64,000 nucleotides of DNA from Undaria pinnatifida (taxonomy: Eukaryota > Sar > Phaeophyceae > Laminariales > Alariaceae). Location: contig JABAKD010000030.1 of NCBI GenBank assembly GCA_012845835.1, positions 9,213,805 through 9,277,804 on the forward strand, read 5' to 3'. Shown here in pieces: positions 20,941-31,290 of the stretch; the first letter of the stretch is position 1, and every line of letters begins with the position of its first letter. The notes under the pieces are model-generated. The model ran no database searches. It had not been told where the DNA came from and was given only the letters and a program-made list of their open reading frames with translations. Position numbers and translations under genes: made by a program.

Positions 20941-23900
20941 TTATTCTTGCTTCTCGATCTGATCGCCGAACGTCGCTAGAATACTCTTAGCCATTTGCTC
21001 TGACCGTGCCACCCCCTCGCCGAGTGCATACATGGATGCAAGGTTTCGCCATGCGAGCATGGTGCCACCTTCGGCCGCGGTCTGATAGCAGAGAAAGGCC
21101 TCTTCCATCCTACCCATGGTGTAGTGCATCACGCCCAAGCAGTAGCTGGCGTCGGCATGTCCAAGGTCAGCGGCAGTGGAGTAGTACCTGTGCAACCACG
21201 ACAACGTTTTTTTGAGAGATCGTACTGGGGAGTTAAAAGCTTCGTTCGGCCAAACTTCCTACTTCGCGGAATGGTGGCTTGCGAGAGAGCAGTGCGCTTT
21301 GAGTGTCGCACGCGAGTGTCATACAGCATGTACATTGGACATACATGGGTTGGGGTTGCGAATGGCTGCAGTCACGGGAACATTCAAACACCAACAACAG
21401 GTGGGTAAGCCACAAGCGTACGGCCTGGTCGCATCTCTCGCATCTCTCGCATCTCTCAGAGGGCAAATGGCCAGCTGACGCCGGCAGTTCACGTACAACA
21501 AACGGTTCGACCGTTTTCGGACGCGTAATCAAATCGTCCAGTCACCACAACTTTTAGATGGGTCACCCAAGCCCTCGCGGGCGACGATGGGGTGTATATT
21601 GGCATGGTCTCGATCGTACGTAGTAACAGTTGCTGCGCATAGTCGACCGCCAACACAAAAACTAGGTGTCCCCGGACGGAAAACGAAAATTACGATAACT
21701 GTATCGATGTGTTCCGTTGTTGACGCAAAACCCGCCTGATCTACCTATGGAACGAACGCCAAACGTTCGTTTCGCAATGGCAGGGACGTACTGGAGAGCG
21801 CTTAGGTGGTGGTTTCGTTCGTAACTTCCGTTCAGTTTACCTCAGCATCTCCCTGCCGCTCTAGTAATAACAGCAATACGGTCTGCCTTGGGCGTGACAA
21901 CGTTTTTTTGCAAATCAGCACAATCAGGTGAAAACAATGCCCAGACAATCGGCACGAATTGTTTGCTGATGCTTTGTTCATCCTCCACATCTCCCAGAGG
22001 CATGGTGGGTTCGTCGGTTGGTTGATCGGTGGACAATCGCGTCCTCAAGGTGCTTTTCTCGGACACCCTGCAAGCAGGAAGACGATATATGGTTTCAAGG
22101 AGATGTGCGACTAAGTGGTGTCTAGGTTCCCGACTATCGACCACCAGGTATTAATTACGAGAAGTGCTATAACTCTAACCGAACGGTTGAAACGTAAGAA
22201 ACCCGAGACGGATTATCGCTCTCGAATGAAACGAAGATGAATCGCACCTCGGTACGTTGTATTTGGGTCGTGGGGATAAAACATAAGGTTACGGTTATTC
22301 TGGCGGGATCAACTCCTTCACATACTAACACCGAGACAAAAACTTAACTATTACCTGGAACACGTACACGACGCGCTTTGTCTCCGGAGTACCATAGAAC
22401 TAGCTGGCAAAGGGCACGGTCTGAGTACGGGTGGGCCCTGTTGAGTCGGGTGCTCTGGGCACGAAAATATATACAGAGTGATGAAGACCGCACCTCATAG
22501 CTTGCTCTTCATACTTGTGAAAATAGCATATGTTCACTTGTGTATACAGAGTGATGAAGACCGCACCTCATAGATAGCTCTTCATACTTGTGTAAATAGC
22601 ATATGTTCACTGGGGTATCTCAGATATTGGGGCGCATTAAACAACCTTAGAGAGACATATATTATGGTCCTATAGCACCCCTCAAGATTCACACACCCAA
22701 GGTAGCATCTTTGACAAAAAGTGAACAGCGATAGAGGGTAAAAACAATGGTCTGTCCCACCTCTATAGGGCTGTTGCTCTGGACCATTTTTGCAACGTGT
22801 TACGTCGCTGTGCGACGTTCTTCAACGTATTTTAAGGTAGTTATGAAGGGTTGTTGAGGAAAACACATTCCTGTTTTAGACTTGAACACACATTTGTGTC
22901 CACGCGAAGACGCATACTGTTTTATTTTTCGCGCTGGGAGACAAGGACAAGAACAACATACCTGAACGCCGCGCGGGCATCTCGAGCAAACCCGTCCTCG
23001 CCGTGGAAAAACGCACCCCCGAGGGCAAACATGGCATCCGCACTCCCTGCCGCAGCGGCTTGCTGCACCATCTCGCCAAATTTCTGAAGGTCCTGAGAGA
23101 CCCCCATCTCAGGGGAGCCCGAGCGATGTGCTTGAGCAAGGTAGAACACAGCTTCCGCATGTCCCTGCGATGAGGACGCAACGAGCTTAAACTTTTAGAC
23201 AAACCCTAAACTGCCACGAGGGTCAGTACCAAACGGCGTTTCAGCGCAGATATTACGCCGAAGGTTCTATCCACCAAACAGTGGAAAGGTTCAAAACCGC
23301 CGCCATTGCGAATCTGCGCAGCGATGAATTTTAGCGAATGCTGTCAGGGAAAAACCTCAACAAAGCTAAAAAGGTATGGGATGGTACCCAGGTGAATGAT
23401 ACAGCCGTTAATACTCGTACTTGTTCAGAGGAACGACGCAGGAGCTGCAATGCGCGAGCGCCGTCCTTTTCTATGCCCAGCTCTTTGTCGCCGGCGTGAA
23501 AGCGTTGCCCCAAGAAGTACGCGGCGGCCGAAGATCCCGCTTCACAAGCTTCTTCGTACATCTCTCGAGCACGCGCTGGATCAGATGGTACGCCTATGCC
23601 CTGGTGCCGAATACGGGTGAGAGGGAATATGTCAACAAGGAACTCTAACGACATTTGGGCCAGCGTGCATCCTGGTGGACTGTTGATGTTGCGATACGTC
23701 TCAAATATAATCTTAAATCCCGACAATCATCGCCACACGCGCGTGCCTATACGTGACGCAGTACACGTTGCCCACCAAGCGAAGCTCACAAGCAGGCGTC
23801 TATACTCTCTCGACATCGCGTTTGTAAACCCCTTCAAAACTGCACTACAATGTTGGATACAACCTACTCGGAATTAGAGTGGGACCACATGTTTTCATTG

Positions 23901-26594
23901 GCAAAGGGTGGAAGAGATGAAGGGGATAGGACCACAAGCAACGCACCTCGTGACGAATCCTCGCCAGTTGGAAGAGAGCGTTTGGTTGAGGGGGGTCGCC
24001 TGCGGAAGCCTTTCGGTACCACTCCTCGGCGTGCTGGGTGTTTACAGCAGATTTCTTCGTTGCCTCCATGGCGATGTCTCCCAGCTGGATCATTGCTCGA
24101 GTATCGCTTTGAACAAGCATAACGAGGAAAACGGAGGGATAGCCAATAGCGTAGTTGGCATGATCGGCACGATGGATTTGTTAAAAATAGCAAGATCTGT
24201 GTATAATGTTCAAACATATCGGAAGAGCATTCCAGACACAAGCACGATGAAAAGCACGATGAAAAAGGCTCTCAAGGCAATCAACTGCCACAGCCCTATT
24301 GAGTGCCTGGTACCTGGTGAGAGTAGTGTATGCACCAGAACATTGATATTGCAACCCATTCCCACCAGCTCACACTTGGGCGACGAGCCGCTTTCACCGC
24401 AATTCTGATTTTACATACCTGGTATAGGATAAAGTATGCAAATCGGGGAAGTTTGGCCCTCGTGTGCTCCCAGAAAATAAAAGACTGCCAAAAACACTAA
24501 TTTAGACCTTACCCGAACCCGAACTCGAACCCCGACCCCAACCCTATCCATAGAACATTGTCCGGAAAAAGGCTAACGTATTTTTCGTTGTTGAAATTTG
24601 GTAGACCACAATAAAACTTACACATCAAAATGTTCCCCGATTTCCATACTTTATCCTATATAATAATCAAGACGTCTTGTAAAGGCTGCTGCTGTGAGCG
24701 GCTGTAACCCGTGTCTGCCAGAAACAACCGCTGTACGAACTGTGCCAGCCAAAAAACGGACAATGTTTCCTAAAGTTCTACCGCCACCGCTTTTACGAGC
24801 TATTAATAGGACTTATAAAGATTGGAAGCGCTGGCTCTGACACAACATTGCTCACGCACAAAAATAGAAATAAAAAAGTATAGAGGAGATTCCAAGTTTT
24901 TTTTACCCTCGACTCGATCTCACCGAGATATCCGCGAAAAACTCAAAAGCACCAACTTTTCCACACTAAATTTGTATAAAAATAATCGCTCCCGATCAAG
25001 GTGAAATGGTGGAGACAATGCTGAAGTCTCTACAAGAACATCAATATACCGGCAAGTTTCATTGCCCAATTTGCCACTCATCAAGAGATATTACCAAAAC
25101 TCGATTCCATGTACATGTCAAGTGTTTTCGACAAAAAATGGAGAAAAGAGCATTTCTGCGATGCCCCGCTCAATTCTATGGTTTTCGATCTGAATTTGTA
25201 ACCTCGTATTTGGACCGCACGTGCAAACACACTGAAAGCCGGCCTTTTCTTCCTTTCTTAGACAAGTGCTGGTCAGTTTTGTAATTTTTGGATTGTTATT
25301 TCTGTCAAATCTCTCGGACAAAAACATAAAATTGAAAAGGCCGGCTTTCGGTTTGTGGGTTGGTCCCATGATCAACATCGTGTCCAAAAATCACACCGAA
25401 ATACGTAACAGGTAGAATTGAGCGGGGCATGGTCAATCTACCTCTCTGGCCGTTACTTGGCGGGCCCAGCCCGTATACTCGGTCACTCCCATTTGATTGA
25501 GAGGTAGCGTAACACGTTTAGAAGTAGTGGGATTCACGTCGCCGTCCCAAGCAACCAGAACGAGGCGAGCAGGTATCGTGAGCACATCGCGGTCTCACCC
25601 TTGTTCTGCCGCTTTCATGTACCACTCCCAAGCCTGAGGATGGTCCACTTCCAGTACAGACTTTTCGTCTTTTGTAACGGTAGGAAACTTTCCCCTTTCG
25701 TTGCTGCTGGATCGGTCTGTCTGCTTAGCCCTACAATCGCCAGGCGTCCGTTTCATCGATCTGGAAGCGGGAGCCATTTGGCGTTTCCTTAGCGCCTGTT
25801 TCCGCAGTTCCTTTATGTCTGCGACGACCGATCTCGCAGCACCTTCGGCACCGAGCTCCGCCCTCCTGCCAAAATCCAATAAATCTCCCCACAAATAGTG
25901 GAGGTTCCCTAACGCAAGGTACACGTCGGCATGCACCGACTCTGCGCAGGCTGCTTTGAGGAGGCAGCGCCACGCCTCCATAGCATCGTCTGATACAAAA
26001 CACAGCATATGAGTGCACACGTTCCTGGTAAAAAACACATCACAGCGTGCAAGAGACCGGTAGTGACACAAGGCGAAAGTAGCTAGACGCAAGTAAATGA
26101 CGTCGGGGTTGCTGTGGATCTGTGGATCTGTGGATCTGTGGATGCACCGGCGATGCGGGGTAAAAAATATTTCAAGGACGTCGGCCGTGAGTTCGACGAA
26201 TTTCAGGTCAATTACCTCAACCCTCAAGTCGTCAAGCCTCAAGGAACACGCACCTCGCTTTAATCAAGTGTTATGTGTGTTAAGTGCCACAAGTCTACAA
26301 TCGTATAGCCAAATAGTCTCGTGCAGAACAACTTCATGTTCGTTCACCTTGCTGGAGATCATCGGAGCGCTCCCTAAGTATGCGCAAACCTCGCCCAGCA
26401 GCGTCTGCCGCAGAATCTGGGGTGTCTGCAGAGGTAACAAGATTCCGCCATTGTTTCACAGAAGTGATTTTTTCCACAGCCGGCTGAGAGCATCGGCTGT
26501 GATGCCTGAGATTAACACTGAGAGGAAAATGCTGATAGGAGCTCAGAGCTCTGCATAGCACTCTGGTTCCAAGAACATGGAGTCGTGTAGCCAT
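20941..26594 (-). CDS. Sel1-repeat protein, probably mitochondrial, 6 exons
   Basis: Minus-strand exons 26594-26348, 25989-25599, 24106-23947, 23600-23421, 23164-22962 and 21187-20941 join with matching phases into 475 aa; every junction has GT and AG. Sel1-like repeats run through exons 2-6, for example HPQAWEWYMKAAEQG joined to DTRAMIQLGDIAME, then ACEAGSSAAAYFLGQRFHAG, AAAAGSADAMFALGGAFFHG and AADLGHADASYCLGVMHYTM. Such repeats form helical solenoids that hold protein partners. The first 45 residues (MATRLHVLGTRVLCRAL...) are rich in R, S and H, without acids until residue 41, like a mitochondrial targeting peptide. Exon 2 carries a charged, K/R-rich insertion (about residues 135-190) that splits the repeat array. 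The mitochondrial role is an inference; the repeat family is clear. Confidence 0.85.
22482..22620 (+). repeat. 72-bp tandem duplication in Sel1 intron 5
   Basis: Two near-identical units, each containing CAGAGTGATGAAGACCGCAC, CTCTTCATACTTGTG and AAATAGCATATGTTCACT. Only a few differences separate them, so the duplication is fairly young. It lies in an intron and has no obvious effect on splicing. Confidence 0.75.
24425..24658. mobile_element. 234-bp MITE with TA duplication in Sel1 intron 2
   Basis: Inverted ends TAGGATAAAGTATGxAAATC (continuing GGGGAA) at 24425-24450 and 24633-24658 match at 25 of 26 positions. TA flanks each end (24423-24424 and 24659-24660), as in Tc1/mariner-type MITEs. 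The interior has a run of degenerate CCCGAACCCGAACTCGAACC repeats. No coding capacity. The element does not touch the splice sites of the surrounding intron (24107-25598). Confidence 0.75.
25006..25284 (+). CDS. Small ORF with a Cys/His motif in Sel1 intron 2
   Basis: A 92-codon frame on the strand opposite to the Sel1 gene. It encodes FHCPICHSSRDITKTRFHVH followed by VKC, a C-x2-C...H-x-H-x2-C spacing that could bind zinc. The 3' end overlaps a perfect 16-bp inverted repeat (GAAAGCCGGCCTTTTC at about 25231 and its complement near 25337). It has an A/T-rich TATAAAA-like stretch 35 bp upstream. It may be the remnant of a mobile element or chance; I do not recognise a family. Confidence 0.25.
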   Translation: MVETMLKSLQEHQYTGKFHCPICHSSRDITKTRFHVHVKCFRQKMEKRAFLRCPAQFYGFRSEFVTSYLDRTCKHTESRPFLPFLDKCWSVL

Positions 26595-27601
26595 AGGGCT
26601 ACCGTGATGACGGAAAGGGGAAACTCGAAATGGGCGTTTGAAAGGAGTTCCACAAACTTTAGAGCGTTCTTGGTCATTGAAGCCAGCGACTTGCCGGCGC
26701 CGCGCGCCGCGCGCCTATTAATAGCGTACAGACCATAGCAGCCACACCGCGGCACGAGAACGAAGCAGGGACAGATCAAGAAATCGTTTTTACATGAGCG
26801 AAGGCTTGGAGGAGGATCATTTGACTGGGGCCGTGGTCTACCTGCTGATTTTCCACGTTCATGATGACATCGTCCCGAAAACGACAGCTGAAACTGCAAG
26901 AAATATCCGAATGCTTCGACGCGTTCAGCGACGGTAAAGGTGCGCAACAACTGCTCTGTATCCCGGTGTACGGTACATGTTGTATGCATTGCTCAGTGCA
27001 TTTATGTGTCCATTGTCTGATATTGATGTTGAATCCCCATGCTCTAGTTTACAGAAAAACAACCGTGGAGTACGGAATGCGATTAGCTCGACGCGGTCGG
27101 AAACTTAATACCTCGTAGCTTGGCCGAAATCGAAGTATCGAGTATGCAGCATAGATAGGCCCGCCAACAAGAAACTCCTACTCGGAGTGAGCTTCAGATT
27201 ATTATATTTTGCTCAAGGCTAGATCACTTTCTTATATGACGTTTCCTATCCACCGAAGGTATTGAAAGGTGTTTTCCTTATATGGGTATTTTTCTTGTCA
27301 ATTCCGGATATTCGGAGAGGGTGACCCTTGCCGCGAATTCTCGATGACAGTGACTGCAACCTGCCGCCACCAGCAACAAACTACCAGGTTTACCTGGTAG
27401 TAAATAACAAAAACATAACACAACGTAACCAATATACTCCGAGTAGATATTTGTGCGTACTTCATTCATGCAGGCCATCAACCCGATCAGCACCGTCCCG
27501 TGTCTCTCCGCGTTGCTACTTAATTTAAATACTGCACTTGTGTATGCTGACATTGTACATCATGTATCATGTCTACAACAGTGCTGTGAAAAAAAAACAC
27601 A
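26595..27601. other. Region upstream of the Sel1 gene
   Basis: Should contain the Sel1 promoter and 5' untranslated region. There is a GC palindrome (GGCGCCGCGCGCCGCGCGCC, about 26697-26716) 100-120 bp upstream of the start codon, and one TACCTGGTA site near 27390. Frames of up to 148 codons on either strand have no recognised domain. Confidence 0.4.
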
Positions 27602-27604
27602 TGA

Positions 27605-28374
27605 GGCCATTTCTTACACAGTCAGATTCGGCCAGTCGAAAACCGCCCTATTAGACTGGATTCTTCTGGTCCTTCTTCTTATCGTCAATTGAGTCGATTT
27701 TATAGTTTTTGTGCTCTTCCTAGAGGCGGTTGGTGTGGGGGAGTACTGCTGCATGGCAATCGAAAATCGGTTGGCAGCTCTGTGCTTCGCGCGTTCTTCG
27801 CAAGCAATGCGTACTTCGCTCGCGACGAACCTTCGTCCAAGCGGGTTGGTGGCCTTGGGCTTAGCCGAAAGCCGCCAAAGCTACGTTCGTGGCGTTGCAC
27901 TCAGCCGAGAGCCGCCACAGCTACAGCAGGCGTAGCCGTTGTTGGCAGAATGGCATCAATAACGCGCGCTGCTGCCGTCGTGTGATACACGCTGCTGGCA
28001 AGGGAAGCTAGGAGTGCCCCACGCTGACTTGCGGCGAGAAGCAACAGCAGTGATCGCCAAGGCAGCGTCGGCGGTGTTGTATGATACTGGTGTGCGGTAC
28101 TGGTATGGGTGTGTGGGCGTGTGGGTGTGTGTTTTGCGATTGGATGAGCGATGCAGTCAGTTAAAAAAACAGGTGTAAACTTTTTCGTGAGTTTTTCGAC
28201 TGGCAGATCCAGTCGAAAAATTCGAGTTTCTCGACTGGATCCGCAGGCCGGAATTCTCAGTCGACAAAGTTGAGTCGAAAAAGCCCTTTTTTGACTGTGT
28301 AAGAAAGCCCGATTTGGGCTTCAGTCGAAAACGGCCGTTTTCGACTGACAAACCCGACTGTATAAGAAATGGCC
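27605..28374. mobile_element. Harbinger-like MITE candidate, 770 bp
   Basis: Inverted ends: GGCCATTTCTTACACAGTC at 27605-27623 and its complement with one mismatch at 28356-28374. TGA flanks both ends (27602-27604 and 28375-28377), a 3-bp duplication as in PIF/Harbinger or CACTA elements. The word CAGTCGAAAA or its complement recurs at both ends (6-8 copies), several as local hairpins such as AACGGCCGTT. The interior has tandem-like GCCGAxAGCCGCCAxAGCTAC units near 27860-27925 and no transposase. Confidence 0.6.
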
Positions 28375-28377
28375 TGA

Positions 28378-29245
28378 AGGCGCAATCTCGGTATGGCGAA
28401 CATTGGGGGATTTTAGTTTTCCCGACCAGATCATGGTGCGTGGAGTCAGATCCATAACAGGGGCGTGTTGAAGCGGTGCGATATTCGCCTCGGTTAGTAC
28501 CCACGCGCCTAAGGCGGCCTGTTCGTCTGTACCGTACAACTCTAGCGGAAACTTCATACTGCGCGAGCTCTTGTCTCGCTCAAGCACCTCACGGTGTTAT
28601 AGTCGTGCACATGGCGAGTACGTTCCTGTGCTTGGCGTGCAATCCTCACCCCAAAGCAGCCCAACTCAGGCCTCACGATAACCCCACGAATGCAAGTGTG
28701 AGAGCCTGGCACGAGTTTCTTATCGACCTGCCATAAAGACGAAAACTACATGTTTATCTTGTTGAACTTGGCCTGTATGTTGTTTTTCTTATGTTGGTCT
28801 TTCTTATCATGTGCGCCAAAACGAGGTCTCTTTCGTAGAGATATTTTCTTAGTTTCGACCCAAAAGTGGGCGTTATGTTCTTATTAGGCACTTTATTATT
28901 CGCGGGCCTATGCCGCAGGGCCACCGTTGACACCTCCAGGACGCCCCGCCCCGACCAGCCTACAGCCGATCCGTCCCGCGTCCGCACCAACACACACAGC
29001 AGCGACGAAATCCTTTCGCTCCGAGCTGATATTAATATGATGTGAATTAAATATGCGAGTAGTAACCTTTTGTCATTACTCCACATAACCTGCAGGTTTT
29101 CTGGACAAGGATGACTTGAAGGTTGCCGCAACAGCAATCCTGGGATTTCGCCCATCTAAGGTACGAACCCACCTGCGTATTACGTACCAGGTATCATAGT
29201 ATTTACCGTGCCCTGATGATGAGTTATTGTACGTCAACACAGCTT
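28378..29245. other. Stretch without recognised features
   Basis: A minus frame (28587 down to the MITE) encodes a plausible but unrecognised sequence (LYGTDEQAALGAWVLTEANI) that the MITE would cut short. Another minus frame at 28754-29155 is unrecognised. I do not call a gene. Confidence 0.3.
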
Positions 29246-29253
29246 CAAAATTC

Positions 29254-30853
29254 CACGGGTGGGTTCTGTAGGGTACGGGTACTCTCTGTAGGGTACGGGG
29301 GATGTACAAAACGCACAGAATAATTCTGTAGGGTACGGGGGCTGTTACAGAACGCACAGAATAATCCTGCAGGGTACGGGGGATGATACAGAACTTTCTG
29401 TGCAGATAGGGTAATGTGATGGACATCACAGAACTATTCTGTAGGGTACGGAGGCATCACAGCATCACACAGAACTATTCTGTAGGGTACGGGGGGTGTA
29501 CAAAATGCACAGAATAATTATGTAGGGTACGGGGGATGATACAGAACTTTCTGTGAATATAGGGTATTGTGAGTGGACATCACAGAACTATTCTGTAGGG
29601 TACGGAGGCATCACAGCATCACACAGAACTATTCTGTAGGGTACGGGGGGTGTACAAAATGCACAGAATAATTCTGTAGGGTACGGGGGATGATACAGAA
29701 CTTTCTGTGAATATAGGGTATTGTGAGTGGACGACACATAACTATTCTGTAGCGTACAGGCGGGTGTTGCAGAACCCTGTGCGTACAGAGTACCCCCGGT
29801 ACTTACCCGATTCACCCCTGTATTATCCTGCACAACATGACGAAAAGGCAGAGTCAAGGGCGCTAAACGCACAACACAATGGCCCTCTGCATCAAAATCA
29901 ACACCATACCCGCAAGGACACAGCTACCCCCCACCCGGAGCAAAATCCTTCCCATCCCACTCCGATTCAATCTACGTTGACTGCCACGACGTACTTCCGT
30001 AGGCCAAGAAACATAGACTACTCATCCAACGCTCGCGGTCGTGACGGCGGCATCCACTTCCGCTACCTTCCCGTCGCTGCTGTAGACTGGTTTCGGGCTG
30101 ATTACGGGCACGCCTCCAGTGCTGCCTGGGGCTACAACGTTCGACTCTTGCTGCTCGTTGCTCCCGGGCGTGCCTTCGGTTGTGTCGCCCTCGGCATCGA
30201 CTACCCCACCACCCGCGTTAGTGTTTGTGTCTGGGGTCGCGGAAGAGCTGCCTTGGTCCGCACCATTCATGTTCCCTCTCGAGATCTGTCTGTGTACCGC
30301 TGTTCGTGTGGGCGTACACTGCTGTTTGTGCTGGTGGCTGTGTCTGTGTGTCTGTGGTGTCTGTGTGTGTGCAGACTCACCTTCCCGCTTGCTTCGCGAA
30401 CGTGACGTCACACAGGGTAATGCACAGATCACCCGTGCTGCGGGTAATTGTTCCGGGTACACACATTCTATAGGGTACGGAGGCATCACAGAACCACACA
30501 GAACTATTCTGTATGGTACGGGGGATGTCCCAAACGCACAGAATAATTATGTAGGGTACGGGGGATGATACAGAACTTTCTGTGCAGATAGGGTATTGTG
30601 AATGGACGTCACAGAATAATTCTGGAGGGTACGGAGGCATCACAGCATCACACAGAACTATTCTGTAGGGTACGGGGGATGTACAAAATGCACAGAATAA
30701 TTCTGTAGGGTACAGGGGATGATACAAATGCACAGAGTAATTCTGTAGGGTACGGGGGATACTACAGAATGGTCTGTGCCTCTCTGTAGGGTAATTACAG
30801 AGGGTAATTACCCCCGGTATAGGTCTGTGAGTACCCTACAGAACCCACCCGTG
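29254..30853. mobile_element. 1600-bp inverted-repeat transposon with 8-bp target duplication
   Basis: Perfect 23-bp inverted ends starting CACGGGTGGGTTCTGTAGGG (29254-29276 and 30831-30853) are flanked by a perfect 8-bp duplication CAAAATTC (29246-29253 and 30854-30861). Eight-base duplications are typical of hAT elements, though the CACGGG end is not the usual CAGxG. Both flanks of the interior are packed with the word CTGTAGGGTACGG (about 20 copies), arranged in a higher-order unit of about 153 bp on the left (phase marker TACAGAACTTTCTG at 29387, 29540 and 29694). The middle (about 29800-30460) is unique and GC-rich, without a recognised transposase. It is non-autonomous. Confidence 0.85.
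30022..30489 (-). pseudogene. Unrecognised ORF inside the 1600-bp transposon
   Basis: A minus-strand frame of 155 codons fills the unique middle of the element. From an internal methionine near 30273 (MNGADQGSSSATPDTNTN) it is rich in T, G, E and Q, as in disordered N-terminal tails. It could be the leftover first exon of the element's transposase. No domain is recognised; the plus frames over the same segment are equally open, so coding is uncertain. Confidence 0.25.
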
Positions 30854-30904
30854 CAAAATTCCAGAGTACAGGGCATACTGTAGCATGCACGCACGTAAAG
30901 CAGC

Positions 30905-31290
30905 AGCCATGGAAGTAGTTGAGTGTTCCATCTTTCAAAGCTGGAAGTTTGCTGGAAGTTTCCGTGGACGTTTTCACAACTTCCACTAGAAGCTCCCATC
31001 GGAATTTCCACTACGATATTTGCTTACTTCCATGGACTTCCACAAGCTTCCACGAGATTCCGCCGACCCCCACCGGCTTCTGTGTACTGCCACGTGCTAC
31101 CACCAATTTCAACGAATTGGCAAGGAAAGTTACGAATCTTCCATGAGCTTTCACCCAGCTTCTACCGGCTTTCACGAACTTCTCCGAGCTTGAATTTGAC
31201 ACGATCGTCGAGTGGAAGCAAATGAAGCTTCAATACAAGCTTCCACTACTTTCACGGAAGCTTCTAGAAGCAGTGGAATCCTCCATGGAA
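30905..31290. repeat. CTTCCA/TGGAAG-rich repeat, block 1
   Basis: Dozens of degenerate CTTCCAC, GGAAGTT and AAGCTTCCA words in both orientations, which can pair with each other. The same kind of sequence fills 36700-37320 and 37610-37830 and borders the Copia insertion at 45812. Open frames through it are by-products of the repeat. Confidence 0.6.

Noticed and set aside
21842-22144. 100-codon minus frame in Sel1 intron 5 with a possible acceptor (TTGCAGG) and donor (GAG|GTAAAC)
   Set aside because: It has an in-frame stop before the donor and is not needed: exons 22962 and 21187 already join in perfect Sel1 register. It could be a rare alternative exon, but there is no further support.
22482-22620. 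CRISPR array or prophage-like feature
   Set aside because: Only two adjacent copies without distinct spacers, in a spliced eukaryotic gene; a simple tandem duplication.
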